A stretch of DNA of 59,666 nt from Lachnospiraceae bacterium. GTDB taxonomy: Bacteria > Bacillota > Clostridia > Lachnospirales > Lachnospiraceae. A program made the translations under genes and the position numbers. A model generated the notes under the pieces. That model saw nothing but the letters and a program-made list of their open reading frames with translations. It did no database searches and was not told where the DNA came from. Numbering within the stretch: the stretch's first letter is position 1; every line of letters starts with the position of its first letter. The stretch lies in NCBI GenBank assembly GCA_024683645.1, contig JAIKYA010000193.1, forward strand, positions 1 through 59,666, given 5' to 3'. Below are positions 25,609 to 34,152 of this stretch, in pieces.

Positions 25609-26582
25609 TGGGATACAGGGATATTAAACTGCCGGAAGGTGCACTATATCTGGTAACCGGAGGAGCAGGTTTTATAGGCAGCAACCTGTGTGAAGCGATA
25701 CTTGATCTCGGAGGACGGGTAAGATGTCTGGACGATCTTTCAACCGGAAAACAGGAAAACGTAGATCTGCTCGCAGACAGGGAAGGTTATGAATTCATCA
25801 GGGGCGATGTAAAGGATATGGACACCTGTCTTGCCGCGTGTGAAGGCGTAGACTATGTCTTTCACGAGGCTGCCTGGGGGAGCGTGCCAAGGAGCATACA
25901 GATGCCGCTTTTCTATGACCTGAATAATATACATGGTACCCTGCAGATGATGGAAGCGGCAAAAGTAAAAGGCGTAAAGAAATTTATCTATGCGTCATCG
26001 TCTTCGGTTTACGGTGATCATCCGGTGCTTCCCAAAAAGGAAGGACAGGAAGGAAATCTGCTTTCGCCCTATGCTCTTACGAAGAGAGTGACAGAAGAAT
26101 ACGGAAAGCTTTATCATAAGCTGTACGGCCTCGACACCTATGCGCTCAGATATTTCAATGTGTTCGGAAGAAGACAGGATCCGGACGGAGCATATGCGGC
26201 GGTGATACCGAAATTTATCAGACAGCTCTTAAACGGTGAGACGCCCACGATAAACGGTGACGGACAGCAGTCAAGGGATTTCACCTATATAGACAATGTG
26301 ATCGAAGCGAATCTCAAAGCGTCCCTTGCAGACAGCAGTGCTGCCGGTGAGGCTTATAATGTGGCATACGGCGGAAGGGAAGTGCTTATAGATATATATT
26401 ATGAACTGTGCCGCGCACTTGGGATCGAGCGTGAGCCGGTCTTCGGCCCTGACAGGGCGGGAGATATAAAGCACTCAAATGCGGATATATCAAAAGCGAA
26501 GGAAAAACTCGGCTACGATCCGGAATTTGATTTTGCCAAAGGTATAAAACTTGCTATAGACTGGTATAAGGAAAATTTATGA
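25608..26582 (+). CDS. UDP-N-acetylglucosamine 4-epimerase (WbpP/TviC-like)
   Basis: Interconverts UDP-GlcNAc(A) and UDP-GalNAc(A). It is an extended SDR enzyme with VTGGAGFIGSNLCEAI, CLDDLSTGKQENV, the WbpP signature region HEAAWGSVPRSI, YASSSSVYGD, a YALTKRVTEE active-site segment and FNVFGRRQDPDGAYAAVIP. Compared with the usual HQAALGSVPRS, the sequence has Glu and Trp substitutions near the substrate pocket. The start is ATG 25608 with TGGAGG just upstream. It follows the dehydrogenase at once and overlaps the next gene by 4 bp. Confidence 0.92.
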   Translation: MGYRDIKLPEGALYLVTGGAGFIGSNLCEAILDLGGRVRCLDDLSTGKQENVDLLADREGYEFIRGDVKDMDTCLAACEGVDYVFHEAAWGSVPRSIQMPLFYDLNNIHGTLQMMEAAKVKGVKKFIYASSSSVYGDHPVLPKKEGQEGNLLSPYALTKRVTEEYGKLYHKLYGLDTYALRYFNVFGRRQDPDGAYAAVIPKFIRQLLNGETPTINGDGQQSRDFTYIDNVIEANLKASLADSSAAGEAYNVAYGGREVLIDIYYELCRALGIEREPVFGPDRAGDIKHSNADISKAKEKLGYDPEFDFAKGIKLAIDWYKENL

Positions 26583-27343
26583 GAAAGATCGTTATAAGGA
26601 TAGATGATGTCTGTCCCGAGATGGACTGGACGAAGATGGAGAGATTCGAGAGGCTTCTGGATGAGTATTCGATAAAGCCTCTTATAGGAGTGGTGCCGTT
26701 TAATCATGACAGGCAGCTGATGGCGCCGGACGAGAGCAGAAATCCGGACTTCGCCGATGAAGCGGCTTATGCCGCCTGGCTTAAAAAGAAACAGGAAGCC
26801 GGATGGATGATAGCCCTTCACGGCTGTTTTCATGTTTATACCACTAAAAACGGAGGCTTGTTCCCGCTGAACGTATTTTCGGAATTTGCGGGCGTGCCGT
26901 ACAAGAGACAGAAGAGGATGATCGGCAGAGGCAGGGATAAGCTGAAAGAACTGGGAATACGCTGCAATATCTTTATGGCTCCCGGGCACTCGTACGATGA
27001 GGATACACTTAAGGCCCTGCGATCATGCGGATTTAAATATGTTACGGACGGATACGGCCACAAGCCGTATATGTATAAGGGGCTTAAGTTTTTGCCTATC
27101 TCCATGCTCCGCAGCAGGGAACTGAAAGCCGACAGGGGGATAACTACTTTTGTTGTCCATACCTGGGAGATGGAGGAGAGCGATTTTACGGAGTACGAAA
27201 AACTCTTCAGTGAACAGAGAGAACGCTTCGGTGATTATGAGGAGATGCTCGGTGCCGAAGCCGGCGGAAAAAATGCTGTGACTATTTTGCCGGAGCGCAT
27301 TGCGGCAAGGGCAAAAAGGACTCTCGGAAAGCTGGTTAAATGA
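26579..27343 (+). CDS. DUF2334/NodB-like polysaccharide deacetylase-family protein
   Basis: A 254-residue soluble protein. The N-terminal IRIDDVCPEMDW has the Asp-Asp of NodB-type deacetylases, HGCFH supplies a metal-binding histidine pair, and FMAPGHSYDEDTLKAL and VVHTWEME match later motifs of the DUF2334 branch. It would remove N- or O-acyl groups from a sugar in the cytoplasm, as there is no signal peptide. A deacetylase next to UDP-GalNAcA genes could act on a lipid-linked intermediate. It overlaps its neighbours by 4 bp on both sides. Confidence 0.82.
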   Translation: MRKIVIRIDDVCPEMDWTKMERFERLLDEYSIKPLIGVVPFNHDRQLMAPDESRNPDFADEAAYAAWLKKKQEAGWMIALHGCFHVYTTKNGGLFPLNVFSEFAGVPYKRQKRMIGRGRDKLKELGIRCNIFMAPGHSYDEDTLKALRSCGFKYVTDGYGHKPYMYKGLKFLPISMLRSRELKADRGITTFVVHTWEMEESDFTEYEKLFSEQRERFGDYEEMLGAEAGGKNAVTILPERIAARAKRTLGKLVK

Positions 27344-28476
27344 GTGCGGTCAATGTTTTACAGGTTATAGGTGAGCTTGAACTCGGCGGGGCCGAAAGCC
27401 GCATAATGGACATCACCAGAAGACTTGATCCGGAAAGATGCCATTATGATTTTCTGGTGTTTAATCAGAAAAGACAGCATTACGACAGTGAAGCCGAAGC
27501 CCTGGGATGCAGGATATACAGGCTGTCTCCGAGATTTCGCCTGTACAACTGGGGCAGCTACAGAAGGGCGCTGGAGAAATTTTTTTATGCTCATCCGGAG
27601 ATAGATATAGTGCAGGGACATATGACGAGCTCGGCGCGCATATACTTAAAGGCTGCGAAGAAGGCAGGCGTTAAGTGCACCATCGCGCATGCAAGGAGTG
27701 CAGGGACCGATCCCGGGATCAAGGGAATGATAACAAGGTATATGCGTCTGGGACTTGACCGCTGTGCCGATGAACTGTTTGCCTGCTCGACAGAGGCGGC
27801 GGCCGCCGTATACGGAAGGGCGGCATATGAGTCCGGAAGGGTACGCATTATACCTAATGCACTGGAGCTTGCAGAGTTTGCACCGGGCGCGGCCGTGTGT
27901 GATAAGGCAGCTGAGATAAGGGAAAGATACGGACTTACGGATGCATATGTTGTCGGGCATGTAGGACGTTTTCATTACGCCAAGAATCATGAATTCCTTC
28001 TTGAGATATTTGAAAAGATAAAAAGAAAGAAGCCCGGGGCAAAACTGCTGCTTGTAGGCGGCGGCGAGCGTGAAGGCTTTATAAGAGAGACTGCGGAGAG
28101 GCTTAAGCTTTCTGACGATTGTATATTTGCCGGTATGCAGGCTGACACTGCGCCGTTCTATTCCGTTATGGATGTGATGGTTTTTCCTTCGAGATATGAA
28201 GGGCTGCCGGGCACGGTAGTGGAAGCGCAGGCTGCCGGGGTACCCTGCATCATGTCCGATGCGGTGACAAAGGAAGTGGCGGTGACGGAACTTGTTAAGA
28301 CCATGAGTCTGACTGCGGGGAGCGACAGCTGGGCCGATGCGGCGCTTATGACGGTGCGGGAGCGTGACGGCGATAATGCCGGAAATATAGAGATACTTAA
28401 GGATAAGGGCTTTGATGTAAATGCCCAGACAGAGATGCTGATGGATCTTTATGAAAGACTGGCGGGAAAAAAATGA
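27340..28476 (+). CDS. GT4 family glycosyltransferase
   Basis: Retaining GT-B transferase, 378 residues. N-terminal LELGGAESRIMDITRRL is the acceptor-domain Gly-rich loop. GHVGRFHYAKNHEFLLEIF starts the C-terminal nucleotide-binding domain, and the EX7E motif lies in SRYEGLPGTVVEAQAAGVP. It is the first of three consecutive GT4 genes joined by 4-bp ATGA overlaps. Donor unknown; UDP-GlcNAc, UDP-Gal or UDP-Glc derivatives are usual. Confidence 0.92.
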   Translation: MSAVNVLQVIGELELGGAESRIMDITRRLDPERCHYDFLVFNQKRQHYDSEAEALGCRIYRLSPRFRLYNWGSYRRALEKFFYAHPEIDIVQGHMTSSARIYLKAAKKAGVKCTIAHARSAGTDPGIKGMITRYMRLGLDRCADELFACSTEAAAAVYGRAAYESGRVRIIPNALELAEFAPGAAVCDKAAEIRERYGLTDAYVVGHVGRFHYAKNHEFLLEIFEKIKRKKPGAKLLLVGGGEREGFIRETAERLKLSDDCIFAGMQADTAPFYSVMDVMVFPSRYEGLPGTVVEAQAAGVPCIMSDAVTKEVAVTELVKTMSLTAGSDSWADAALMTVRERDGDNAGNIEILKDKGFDVNAQTEMLMDLYERLAGKK

Positions 28477-29570
28477 CTGATCATGTAATGTTTCATATAC
28501 ACAGCCTTGGCCAGGGCGGGGCAGAGAGAGTGGTGATAAATCTTGCATCGCAGATGACTGCAAGAGGTATCAGGGTATCCGTTGCCACCGCTGAAACCGA
28601 AGAAAATGAGTTTGCGCTTCCGAAAGCTGCGGTGCGTTATGATATAGGAATACGTCCCGAAGAAGAAAAAGAGTCTTCATCCCGGAAACGAAATCTCAGA
28701 AAGAAACGTCTGCACGAGCTGCTTCTGAAAGAAAAACCCGATGTACTCTTTTCGCTCTGCAGGGGAGCCAATTACAGGGCGGTGCTCGCTGCGAAAGGTA
28801 CGGGAGTGCCGGTGATAATCTCCGTAAGAAGCGATCCCAAAGTGGACTATTCTTCAAAGCTTCACAGACTGCTGTCTTCTTATCTGTACGGGAGGGCTGC
28901 GGGAGCTGTCTTTCAGACAACGGGAGCCAGGGATTTCTTTCCGGAAAAGATAAGGAATAAAAGCCGCGTGATACTGAATCCGATAAGTGAAAGCTTTACG
29001 GTCTGTGAACAGGCGGCGGTGCGGAGGAAAGCCGTGGTTGCGGTAGGCCGGCATAATTACGCAAAAGATTATATGACTCTGGCTAAAGCGTTCGAGCTGG
29101 TACTTAAGGATCATCCCGAGTATGTGCTGGAGATATACGGACACGATTCGCGTGATAATTCACTCCTGCAGTTAAAGGAATGGATAAAGAGCCATAAACT
29201 TGAAGAGCGGATACTGATAATGGGAGATACAAAGGATGTGGCAGGAAAGATAAAAGATGCAGCCTGTTATGTGCTTTCTTCATCTTTCGAGGGCATGCCC
29301 AATGCGCTTATGGAGGCAATGGCTCTGGGACTTCCGGTTCTGGCGACCGACTGTCCGGCAGGCGGACCTGCCGCTTTGATAGAGGACGGAGCAAACGGAC
29401 TTTTATGTGAGACCGGAAACTTCAGGGAAATGGCAGCCGGCATAAATAAATATATCGAGTATCCGGATAAGGCTCAGGAGCTCGGAAGAGCGGCAATGGA
29501 GATACGTGAGCGTGCAGGCATCGGGAGGATCACCGATGAATGGCTTGAGTATGCGGAGAGCGTAAAATGA
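28473..29570 (+). CDS. GT4 family glycosyltransferase
   Basis: A 365-residue GT-B transferase, second in the triple array. HSLGQGGAERVVINLASQM is the N-terminal loop, VAVGRHNYAKDYMTLAKAF the interdomain start, and SSFEGMPNALMEAMALGLP holds the EX7E pair. This fits the GalNAc- or GlcNAc-transferring PglA/PglH-like group, but the donor cannot be stated. The surrounding ABC flippases of PglK type make that comparison worth testing. Confidence 0.92.
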   Translation: MTDHVMFHIHSLGQGGAERVVINLASQMTARGIRVSVATAETEENEFALPKAAVRYDIGIRPEEEKESSSRKRNLRKKRLHELLLKEKPDVLFSLCRGANYRAVLAAKGTGVPVIISVRSDPKVDYSSKLHRLLSSYLYGRAAGAVFQTTGARDFFPEKIRNKSRVILNPISESFTVCEQAAVRRKAVVAVGRHNYAKDYMTLAKAFELVLKDHPEYVLEIYGHDSRDNSLLQLKEWIKSHKLEERILIMGDTKDVAGKIKDAACYVLSSSFEGMPNALMEAMALGLPVLATDCPAGGPAALIEDGANGLLCETGNFREMAAGINKYIEYPDKAQELGRAAMEIRERAGIGRITDEWLEYAESVK

Positions 29571-30709
29571 TAAAAAAGATCGTAGTCATAGGACCTGTGT
29601 ATCCGTACAAAGGCGGCATATCACATTATACGGGACTTCTGGTGAGGGCACTCGGAAAGAAATATGAGACTGTCTGTTATTCGTATTCCATGCAGTATCC
29701 GAAGCTCCTTTTCAAACGTGAACAGAAAGACTATACGAACAAGAGCTTCTGTGCGGAAGATACGAAATATGAGATAAATACCGCAAACCCCTTTAACTGG
29801 GGAAAGAGCGCAGGGCTTATACGTGCGGAAAAACCGGATCTTGTTATAATATCGTGGTGGCATCCGTATTTTGCACCCTGCTATCAGGGACTGACGGCGC
29901 ATTTAAAAGGTATACCCGTAGCCTTTCTCTGCCATAATGTTCTTCCGCATGAAAGATTTCCGCTGGACTCGGTTCTTACGAAAGCAACTTTAAAACGCGC
30001 CGCTTTCGCGATAGTTCACTCGGAAGGCGATAAGGAAGATCTGAACAGGCTGCTTCCGGAAATGAAGGTCTGCAAGCAGGTACATCCCACATATAACGCG
30101 TTTAAAATGAAGGATATGCCGCGCGGAGAGGCAAGGAAGATATTGGGGCTTGATGAGGAAAGTCCGATGATACTATTCTTCGGTTATGTGCGGAAGTATA
30201 AGGGCCTTGACATACTGATAAACGCGATGTCTGAGAGCAGAGTGAGACCGAAACTCTATATCGTGGGTGATTTCGGAAAAGATAAGGAAGAGTATCTGAA
30301 GCTGATAGAAGATAAGGGGATCAGAGATCTCGTACATATAGAAGACGGTTATGTTCCCGATACGGAAGTGGAAAAGTTTTTCGCAGCGGCGGATCTCTGC
30401 GTGTGTCCCTACCGTTCCGCCACCCAGTCGGGTATAGTACAGATAGCCTATGGCTTCGGCCTGCCGGTGATAGTAACGAAGGTGGGCGGCCTGCCTGAAG
30501 TCGTTGACGACGGACGGACGGGATATGTGGTAAAACCTGAAGATCCGGAAGCTCTGATCGCGGCCATAGACAGTTATTTTTCGGAGAACAGGCAGGCGGA
30601 GTTTGCGGAGAATGTGAGAGCGGAGAGCAGAAGGTTTTCCTGGGACAGGATGGTGGAGACCATAGAAGGTGCTTATGAAGAGATATGTGACACTGATACC
30701 CGCATATAA
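29567..30709 (+). CDS. GT4-like glycosyltransferase with degenerate EX7E motif
   Basis: A 380-residue GT-B transferase and third of the array. GPVYPYKGGISHYTGLLVRAL is trimmed here to its key part, KGGISHYTGLLVRAL, the glycine loop. FFGYVRKYKGLDILINAM opens the second domain. The usual EX7E region reads CPYRSATQSGIVQIAYGFG, so the first glutamate is missing, as in some trehalose- and mannose-type GT4 subfamilies. It overlaps the previous gene by 4 bp and the DUF5672 gene by 35 bp. Confidence 0.88.
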   Translation: MIKKIVVIGPVYPYKGGISHYTGLLVRALGKKYETVCYSYSMQYPKLLFKREQKDYTNKSFCAEDTKYEINTANPFNWGKSAGLIRAEKPDLVIISWWHPYFAPCYQGLTAHLKGIPVAFLCHNVLPHERFPLDSVLTKATLKRAAFAIVHSEGDKEDLNRLLPEMKVCKQVHPTYNAFKMKDMPRGEARKILGLDEESPMILFFGYVRKYKGLDILINAMSESRVRPKLYIVGDFGKDKEEYLKLIEDKGIRDLVHIEDGYVPDTEVEKFFAAADLCVCPYRSATQSGIVQIAYGFGLPVIVTKVGGLPEVVDDGRTGYVVKPEDPEALIAAIDSYFSENRQAEFAENVRAESRRFSWDRMVETIEGAYEEICDTDTRI

Positions 30710-31445
30710 AAAAAGCTTTGATGCTGATGAGGAATGCTGTGTCGCAAGGTATTTCGCGGTGCTGGATTCGGAAAAGATATTCACGGTACCAAAGGGACTG
30801 GATACTTCCTGGTATGAAAAAAGATATCCGGACGCGCGCTTTGAACGTTTTGATGACAGATTTTTCAGGGGTATAAAAGGCTACAACAGATTGCTCCTTG
30901 ATACCCGTTTTTATGAGCGCTTCGCTCCTTATGAGTACATACTGATAGCCCAGAGCGATGCCGTCATATGGCAGGAGGGTGACCGCATAGAGGAATTCAT
31001 TGACAGAGGCTTTGATTATTACGGTGCGCCGTGGATACCCGAACGCCGCATATGGGAGTGGCTGTTTCCGAAAAAAGACAGCTTTCCCGGTTTCTCCGTA
31101 AGATGCTTAAAGAAGCCCGGCTGCGGGATCACCATGGGAAACGGCGGCTTTTCACTGAGAAAGAGGGATGGCTGCATAAAACTGATAAAACAGTACGGAT
31201 GGAGAAAGATATACTGGTTCATCAAACGTAACGAGGATATCTTCTTCGGAGTATGCGGGAGCGATAACAGAAATGATTTTAAACCTGCCGATGTGGAGAC
31301 CGGCAGGGAGTTTGCATTGGAGTACGGGCTGCGTGAGTGCGTGAAGAGCGGAAAGATACCTTATGCAGTACACGGCTGGAAAAAGGAATTTGCGGATTAC
31401 GGGGAGATGAGGCGTTTTCTTTCGGAGAACGGGATCGGGATATGA
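30675..31445 (+). CDS. DUF5672 family protein, probable glycosyltransferase
   Basis: A 256-residue soluble protein. It opens with YVTLIPAYKKSF, has YILIAQSDAVIWQEGD with the acidic pair expected of a GT-A site, then YYGAPWIPERR and GNGGFSLRKRDGCIKL, which mark the DUF5672 family common in polysaccharide loci. RNEDIFFGVCG gives a late acidic motif. The start is ATG 30675, with AGAAGG (30664-30669) upstream. Enzyme activity is inferred from fold-like motifs; donor unknown. It ends in an ATGA overlap with the next transferase. Confidence 0.85.
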   Translation: MKRYVTLIPAYKKSFDADEECCVARYFAVLDSEKIFTVPKGLDTSWYEKRYPDARFERFDDRFFRGIKGYNRLLLDTRFYERFAPYEYILIAQSDAVIWQEGDRIEEFIDRGFDYYGAPWIPERRIWEWLFPKKDSFPGFSVRCLKKPGCGITMGNGGFSLRKRDGCIKLIKQYGWRKIYWFIKRNEDIFFGVCGSDNRNDFKPADVETGREFALEYGLRECVKSGKIPYAVHGWKKEFADYGEMRRFLSENGIGI

Positions 31446-32521
31446 GTAAGAGCGTTGTGATGGCAGAATACCAGGGCAGATGCGACACTGCAGGAACGGC
31501 GGTGGGGCATGCGCCGAAGGTGATGAGGGAGTACGGCGATATGCTGGCCGCTCTTTCTCACGATGTGGCGTATTATGCGCCTGCGGTCATCCTTAAGGCG
31601 GCCGGTATTAAGAAGGATATGCACTATAAGAAGCTTGACCATCATATACTCATGAAGGGGAAGAACTCTCTCGCGGAAAAGATCTTTAACAAGTTCAGGA
31701 TGTTTGCCAATATATCGGAGTGTTTAAAGGCCGATGCGGACGTCATCTGGTTTTTCAATACGGAATTCTATTTTTTTCTGTATATAGCCATATTCGGAAA
31801 CAGGGGAAGGAATGTTTACGCCAACAGTTTTATCGGGGACTTCGGAAGAGGCTTTGCACCCGGCATAAAGCGCCGTATTTTTGAAAGGGCTCAGAAGAGG
31901 ATAGGGGGGATGATCTCCACCGGAGCTTCATTTTCATTTAAGAATACGAAGAGTATCTTTATACCTGATTACAGTTATGATCCCGAAGTATATGACAGGT
32001 TCAGGACAGAGGAAAAAGAAGATGTTGCGGTATGCCTGGGTACCATGAATGCCGACAAAAAGCTGGAAGAGATGGTGGAGGCTTTTAATAAGAACGGCTA
32101 TCCTCTGAAGGTCGTCGGACGTTTTTATGATAAGGAAAGATTTGAAAAGCTGAAGAGAAATGCGGCGGCCAATATTGAGATAAGGGATGAGTACCCCGAA
32201 AGGGATGAGTATCTTACACTGCTTGGCAGCGCAAGATTTGTGGTACTGCCGTATCCCGAAGAGAAGTATTCGATGCAGACCTCGGGTGTACTGCAGGAGG
32301 CGGTTTTTCTCGATACGATACCGCTGACACAGAAAGCCATACTGGAAGGCAATAAGATACCCGGCGGCGGATACGTGAATATGGATGAGATAGCTGAGGT
32401 CATAAAGAAGCTTGACGAAGCGGAGCTTAAGAAGAGCTACGCCGCACTGCGGGAAGCGGACTATGACAAGACAGCTTTTGCGAAGAAGCTGGATGCTTTT
32501 CTGGATGGCGGGAGACAGTAA
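31442..32521 (+). CDS. GT-B (GT4-like) glycosyltransferase, divergent
   Basis: A 359-residue protein. The C-terminal half has the GT4 layout: VCLGTMNADKKLEEMVEAF, KVVGRFYDKERFEKL and LLGSARFVVLPYPEEKYS followed by QTSGVLQEAVFLDTIPLTQ in the place of EX7E. The N-terminal half, with TAGTAVGHAPKVMREYGD, is divergent. Several GTs of this branch act on exopolysaccharide repeats. The start is ATG 31442, overlapping the previous stop; a longer frame from 31337 lies inside the DUF5672 gene. Confidence 0.8.
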   Translation: MSKSVVMAEYQGRCDTAGTAVGHAPKVMREYGDMLAALSHDVAYYAPAVILKAAGIKKDMHYKKLDHHILMKGKNSLAEKIFNKFRMFANISECLKADADVIWFFNTEFYFFLYIAIFGNRGRNVYANSFIGDFGRGFAPGIKRRIFERAQKRIGGMISTGASFSFKNTKSIFIPDYSYDPEVYDRFRTEEKEDVAVCLGTMNADKKLEEMVEAFNKNGYPLKVVGRFYDKERFEKLKRNAAANIEIRDEYPERDEYLTLLGSARFVVLPYPEEKYSMQTSGVLQEAVFLDTIPLTQKAILEGNKIPGGGYVNMDEIAEVIKKLDEAELKKSYAALREADYDKTAFAKKLDAFLDGGRQ

Positions 32522-32574
32522 AATGGGAATAATGGAAGGATATACTGTCAGTTTGATGACGAGGCGGAAAATAT

Positions 32575-33573
32575 ATGGAAAAGATAAGTGTGATCGTGCC
32601 GGTATATAATGCGAAGAAGTATCTCGGGGACTGTGTGAAAAGCCTGCTGGCCCAGGAAGATGAGGATTTCGAGATACTGTTGGTCGATGATGCATCGACT
32701 GACGGTTCATCGGAGCTGGCGGATGAACTTGCGGTAAAGGATAAGCGCATACGGGTACTGCATCCGGGACACTTTGGAGCTGCGGGAGCGAGAAACAGAG
32801 GAATAGAGAATGCATCGGGAGAACTGATCTGTTTCGTGGACAGTGATGATACGGTTGAGCCCTGTTATCTCAGTTTTCTAAGGAGCATGCTTGATGAGAG
32901 CGGGGCGGATATCGCAGCCTGCGGTCACGACAAGCCCGTGAGGGGAGAAGAGAAAAAAAGGCATAGCGGCTGCAGTGGCTGCGGTCACTGTGCGGGCTGT
33001 CATGCCCGTGTATATGAAGGGGATGACGCACTGAAAGCCCTGCTGTATCAGAAGGACATGATGAGCGTTCCCTGGGGCTATCTGTATAAAAGGAGTCTCT
33101 GGGACGGAATATCTTTTCCGGAGGGAACGGAGGCGGAAGATATGGGGACCATATACCGCCTGTTTATGAAAGCTGATAAAGTGATCTGCAGCGGAAAGGT
33201 CTGCTATCATTATATTCAGGATAAGAACAGCACGATATATACCACCCAGGCGAGCCGCAACAGAGCTTATTACAGACACAGCAGGGAGATGGTGTCGGCA
33301 GTAAGGAAGGAAAGGCCCGGATGTATAAAGGCGGCAGTCGGCAGGCATTTCTCGGCCTGTGCGCAGATACTGTCCGAAATGCCGCTTAATGAAAAGAGCG
33401 TCCTGAAAAAAAGAGTATATGATGATATAGCGCGGATGCGCAGCACTGTCGCAAAAGATAAGGAAGGGCGCATAAAAAACAGGGCTGCCTCGCTGGCAGC
33501 CGGTGTAAACGTGCATTTACTGCATCTGATGGTGAGAGCAGCCTACAGGGCTTCAACCCTGCGGTTGATGTAG
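32575..33573 (+). CDS. GT2 family glycosyltransferase with a CxxCxxCxxC insert
   Basis: A 332-residue GT-A transferase with ISVIVPVYN, VDDASTDGS (37-45), GAAGARNRGIENA and VDSDD (88-92). Between the catalytic core and KALLYQKDMMSVPWGYLYK lies an unusual segment HSGCSGCGHCAGCH (about 130-143). It has C133, C136, C139 and C142 at strict two-residue spacing plus two histidines, after a charged stretch. This could bind a metal or an iron-sulphur cluster, or be a flexible loop. The gene ends in a 31-bp tail-to-tail overlap with the minus-strand acetyltransferase. The donor is unknown. Confidence 0.88.
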   Translation: MEKISVIVPVYNAKKYLGDCVKSLLAQEDEDFEILLVDDASTDGSSELADELAVKDKRIRVLHPGHFGAAGARNRGIENASGELICFVDSDDTVEPCYLSFLRSMLDESGADIAACGHDKPVRGEEKKRHSGCSGCGHCAGCHARVYEGDDALKALLYQKDMMSVPWGYLYKRSLWDGISFPEGTEAEDMGTIYRLFMKADKVICSGKVCYHYIQDKNSTIYTTQASRNRAYYRHSREMVSAVRKERPGCIKAAVGRHFSACAQILSEMPLNEKSVLKKRVYDDIARMRSTVAKDKEGRIKNRAASLAAGVNVHLLHLMVRAAYRASTLRLM

Positions 33574-34112
33574 GAAGCAGTGGCATTTTCGGAAGGGTGT
33601 ATCACGGCGGGATTGCCGATGACTACCGAGTGATCCGGAACGTCCGTATTAACATAGGCCCCCGGTGCGATGAGCACGTCATTTCCTATACGGATACCGC
33701 CCACGATAACGGCGTTGGTGCCTATCCAGACCTCATTGCCTATAACGGGCACGCCCTCGTGTCTGCCGCGGTTCTGGCGGCCGATGGTGATGCCTGTTGC
33801 GAGATTGACATTGCTGCCCATTTTTACCTCGGGATGGATGATGATGCGGCCGAAATGCCCTATGTAGAGCCCAGGGCCGGCCGTTACATCCGGCGGGATC
33901 TGGATATGGGTTTTGTGCATCAGCCGTTCAAGCTTAAGATAAAGGAGCTTTCCGTAAAAGGAGCCCTTACTGCGGTAATATGAGGTCTTTCTCCATAATA
34001 TCAGATATCTTATCTCAGGCGGCATGAAGAAGCGCTCTTTAAGGGAGAGCGGCAGGTCAAAGACTCTGGACAGATCTGCTGATATAAGGGATTTCAGGGA
34101 ATCATTTTTCAT
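33543..34112 (-). CDS. Hexapeptide-repeat (serine acetyltransferase-like) O-acetyltransferase
   Basis: Only minus-strand gene seen in the window. The 189-residue protein has the left-handed beta-helix pattern of CysE/NodL-type acetyltransferases: GLYIGHFGRIIIHP, NLATGITIGRQNRG, PVIGNEVWIGTNAVIVGG, DVLIAPGAYVNTDVP and SVVIGNPAVI, with the catalytic His in the GHFG region likely. It should O- or N-acetylate a sugar using acetyl-CoA, not serine. The start at 34112 (MKNDSLKSLIS) is chosen because an upstream ATG at 34154 would lie before a consensus promoter. With that promoter the mRNA would have almost no leader. It overlaps the GT2 gene at its 3' end by 31 bp. Confidence 0.9.
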   Translation of the reverse strand: MKNDSLKSLISADLSRVFDLPLSLKERFFMPPEIRYLILWRKTSYYRSKGSFYGKLLYLKLERLMHKTHIQIPPDVTAGPGLYIGHFGRIIIHPEVKMGSNVNLATGITIGRQNRGRHEGVPVIGNEVWIGTNAVIVGGIRIGNDVLIAPGAYVNTDVPDHSVVIGNPAVIHPSENATASYINRRVEAL

Positions 34113-34119
34113 AAAACAT

Positions 34120-34148
34120 ATTTTATTAAACGGCGATAAGGATGTCAA
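34120..34148 (-). promoter_or_regulatory. Consensus promoter of the minus-strand acetyltransferase
   Basis: On the minus strand: TTGACA (34143-34148), a 17-nt spacer and TAAAAT (34120-34125). The predicted start of transcription, 34112-34113, coincides with the start codon at 34112, so the mRNA would be leaderless. The spacer also contains, on the other strand, the AAGGA ribosome binding site of the GT2 gene that starts at 34153. Confidence 0.75.
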
Positions 34149-34152
34149 TATC

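Noticed and set aside
27646-28563. Minus-strand open frame of 305 codons
   Set aside because: It is a shadow of two GT4 genes, with no promoter, ribosome binding site or family resemblance.
34024-34152. 43-residue N-terminal extension of the GT2 gene at 34153
   Set aside because: It is antisense to the acetyltransferase coding start and the ribosome binding site fits ATG 34153.
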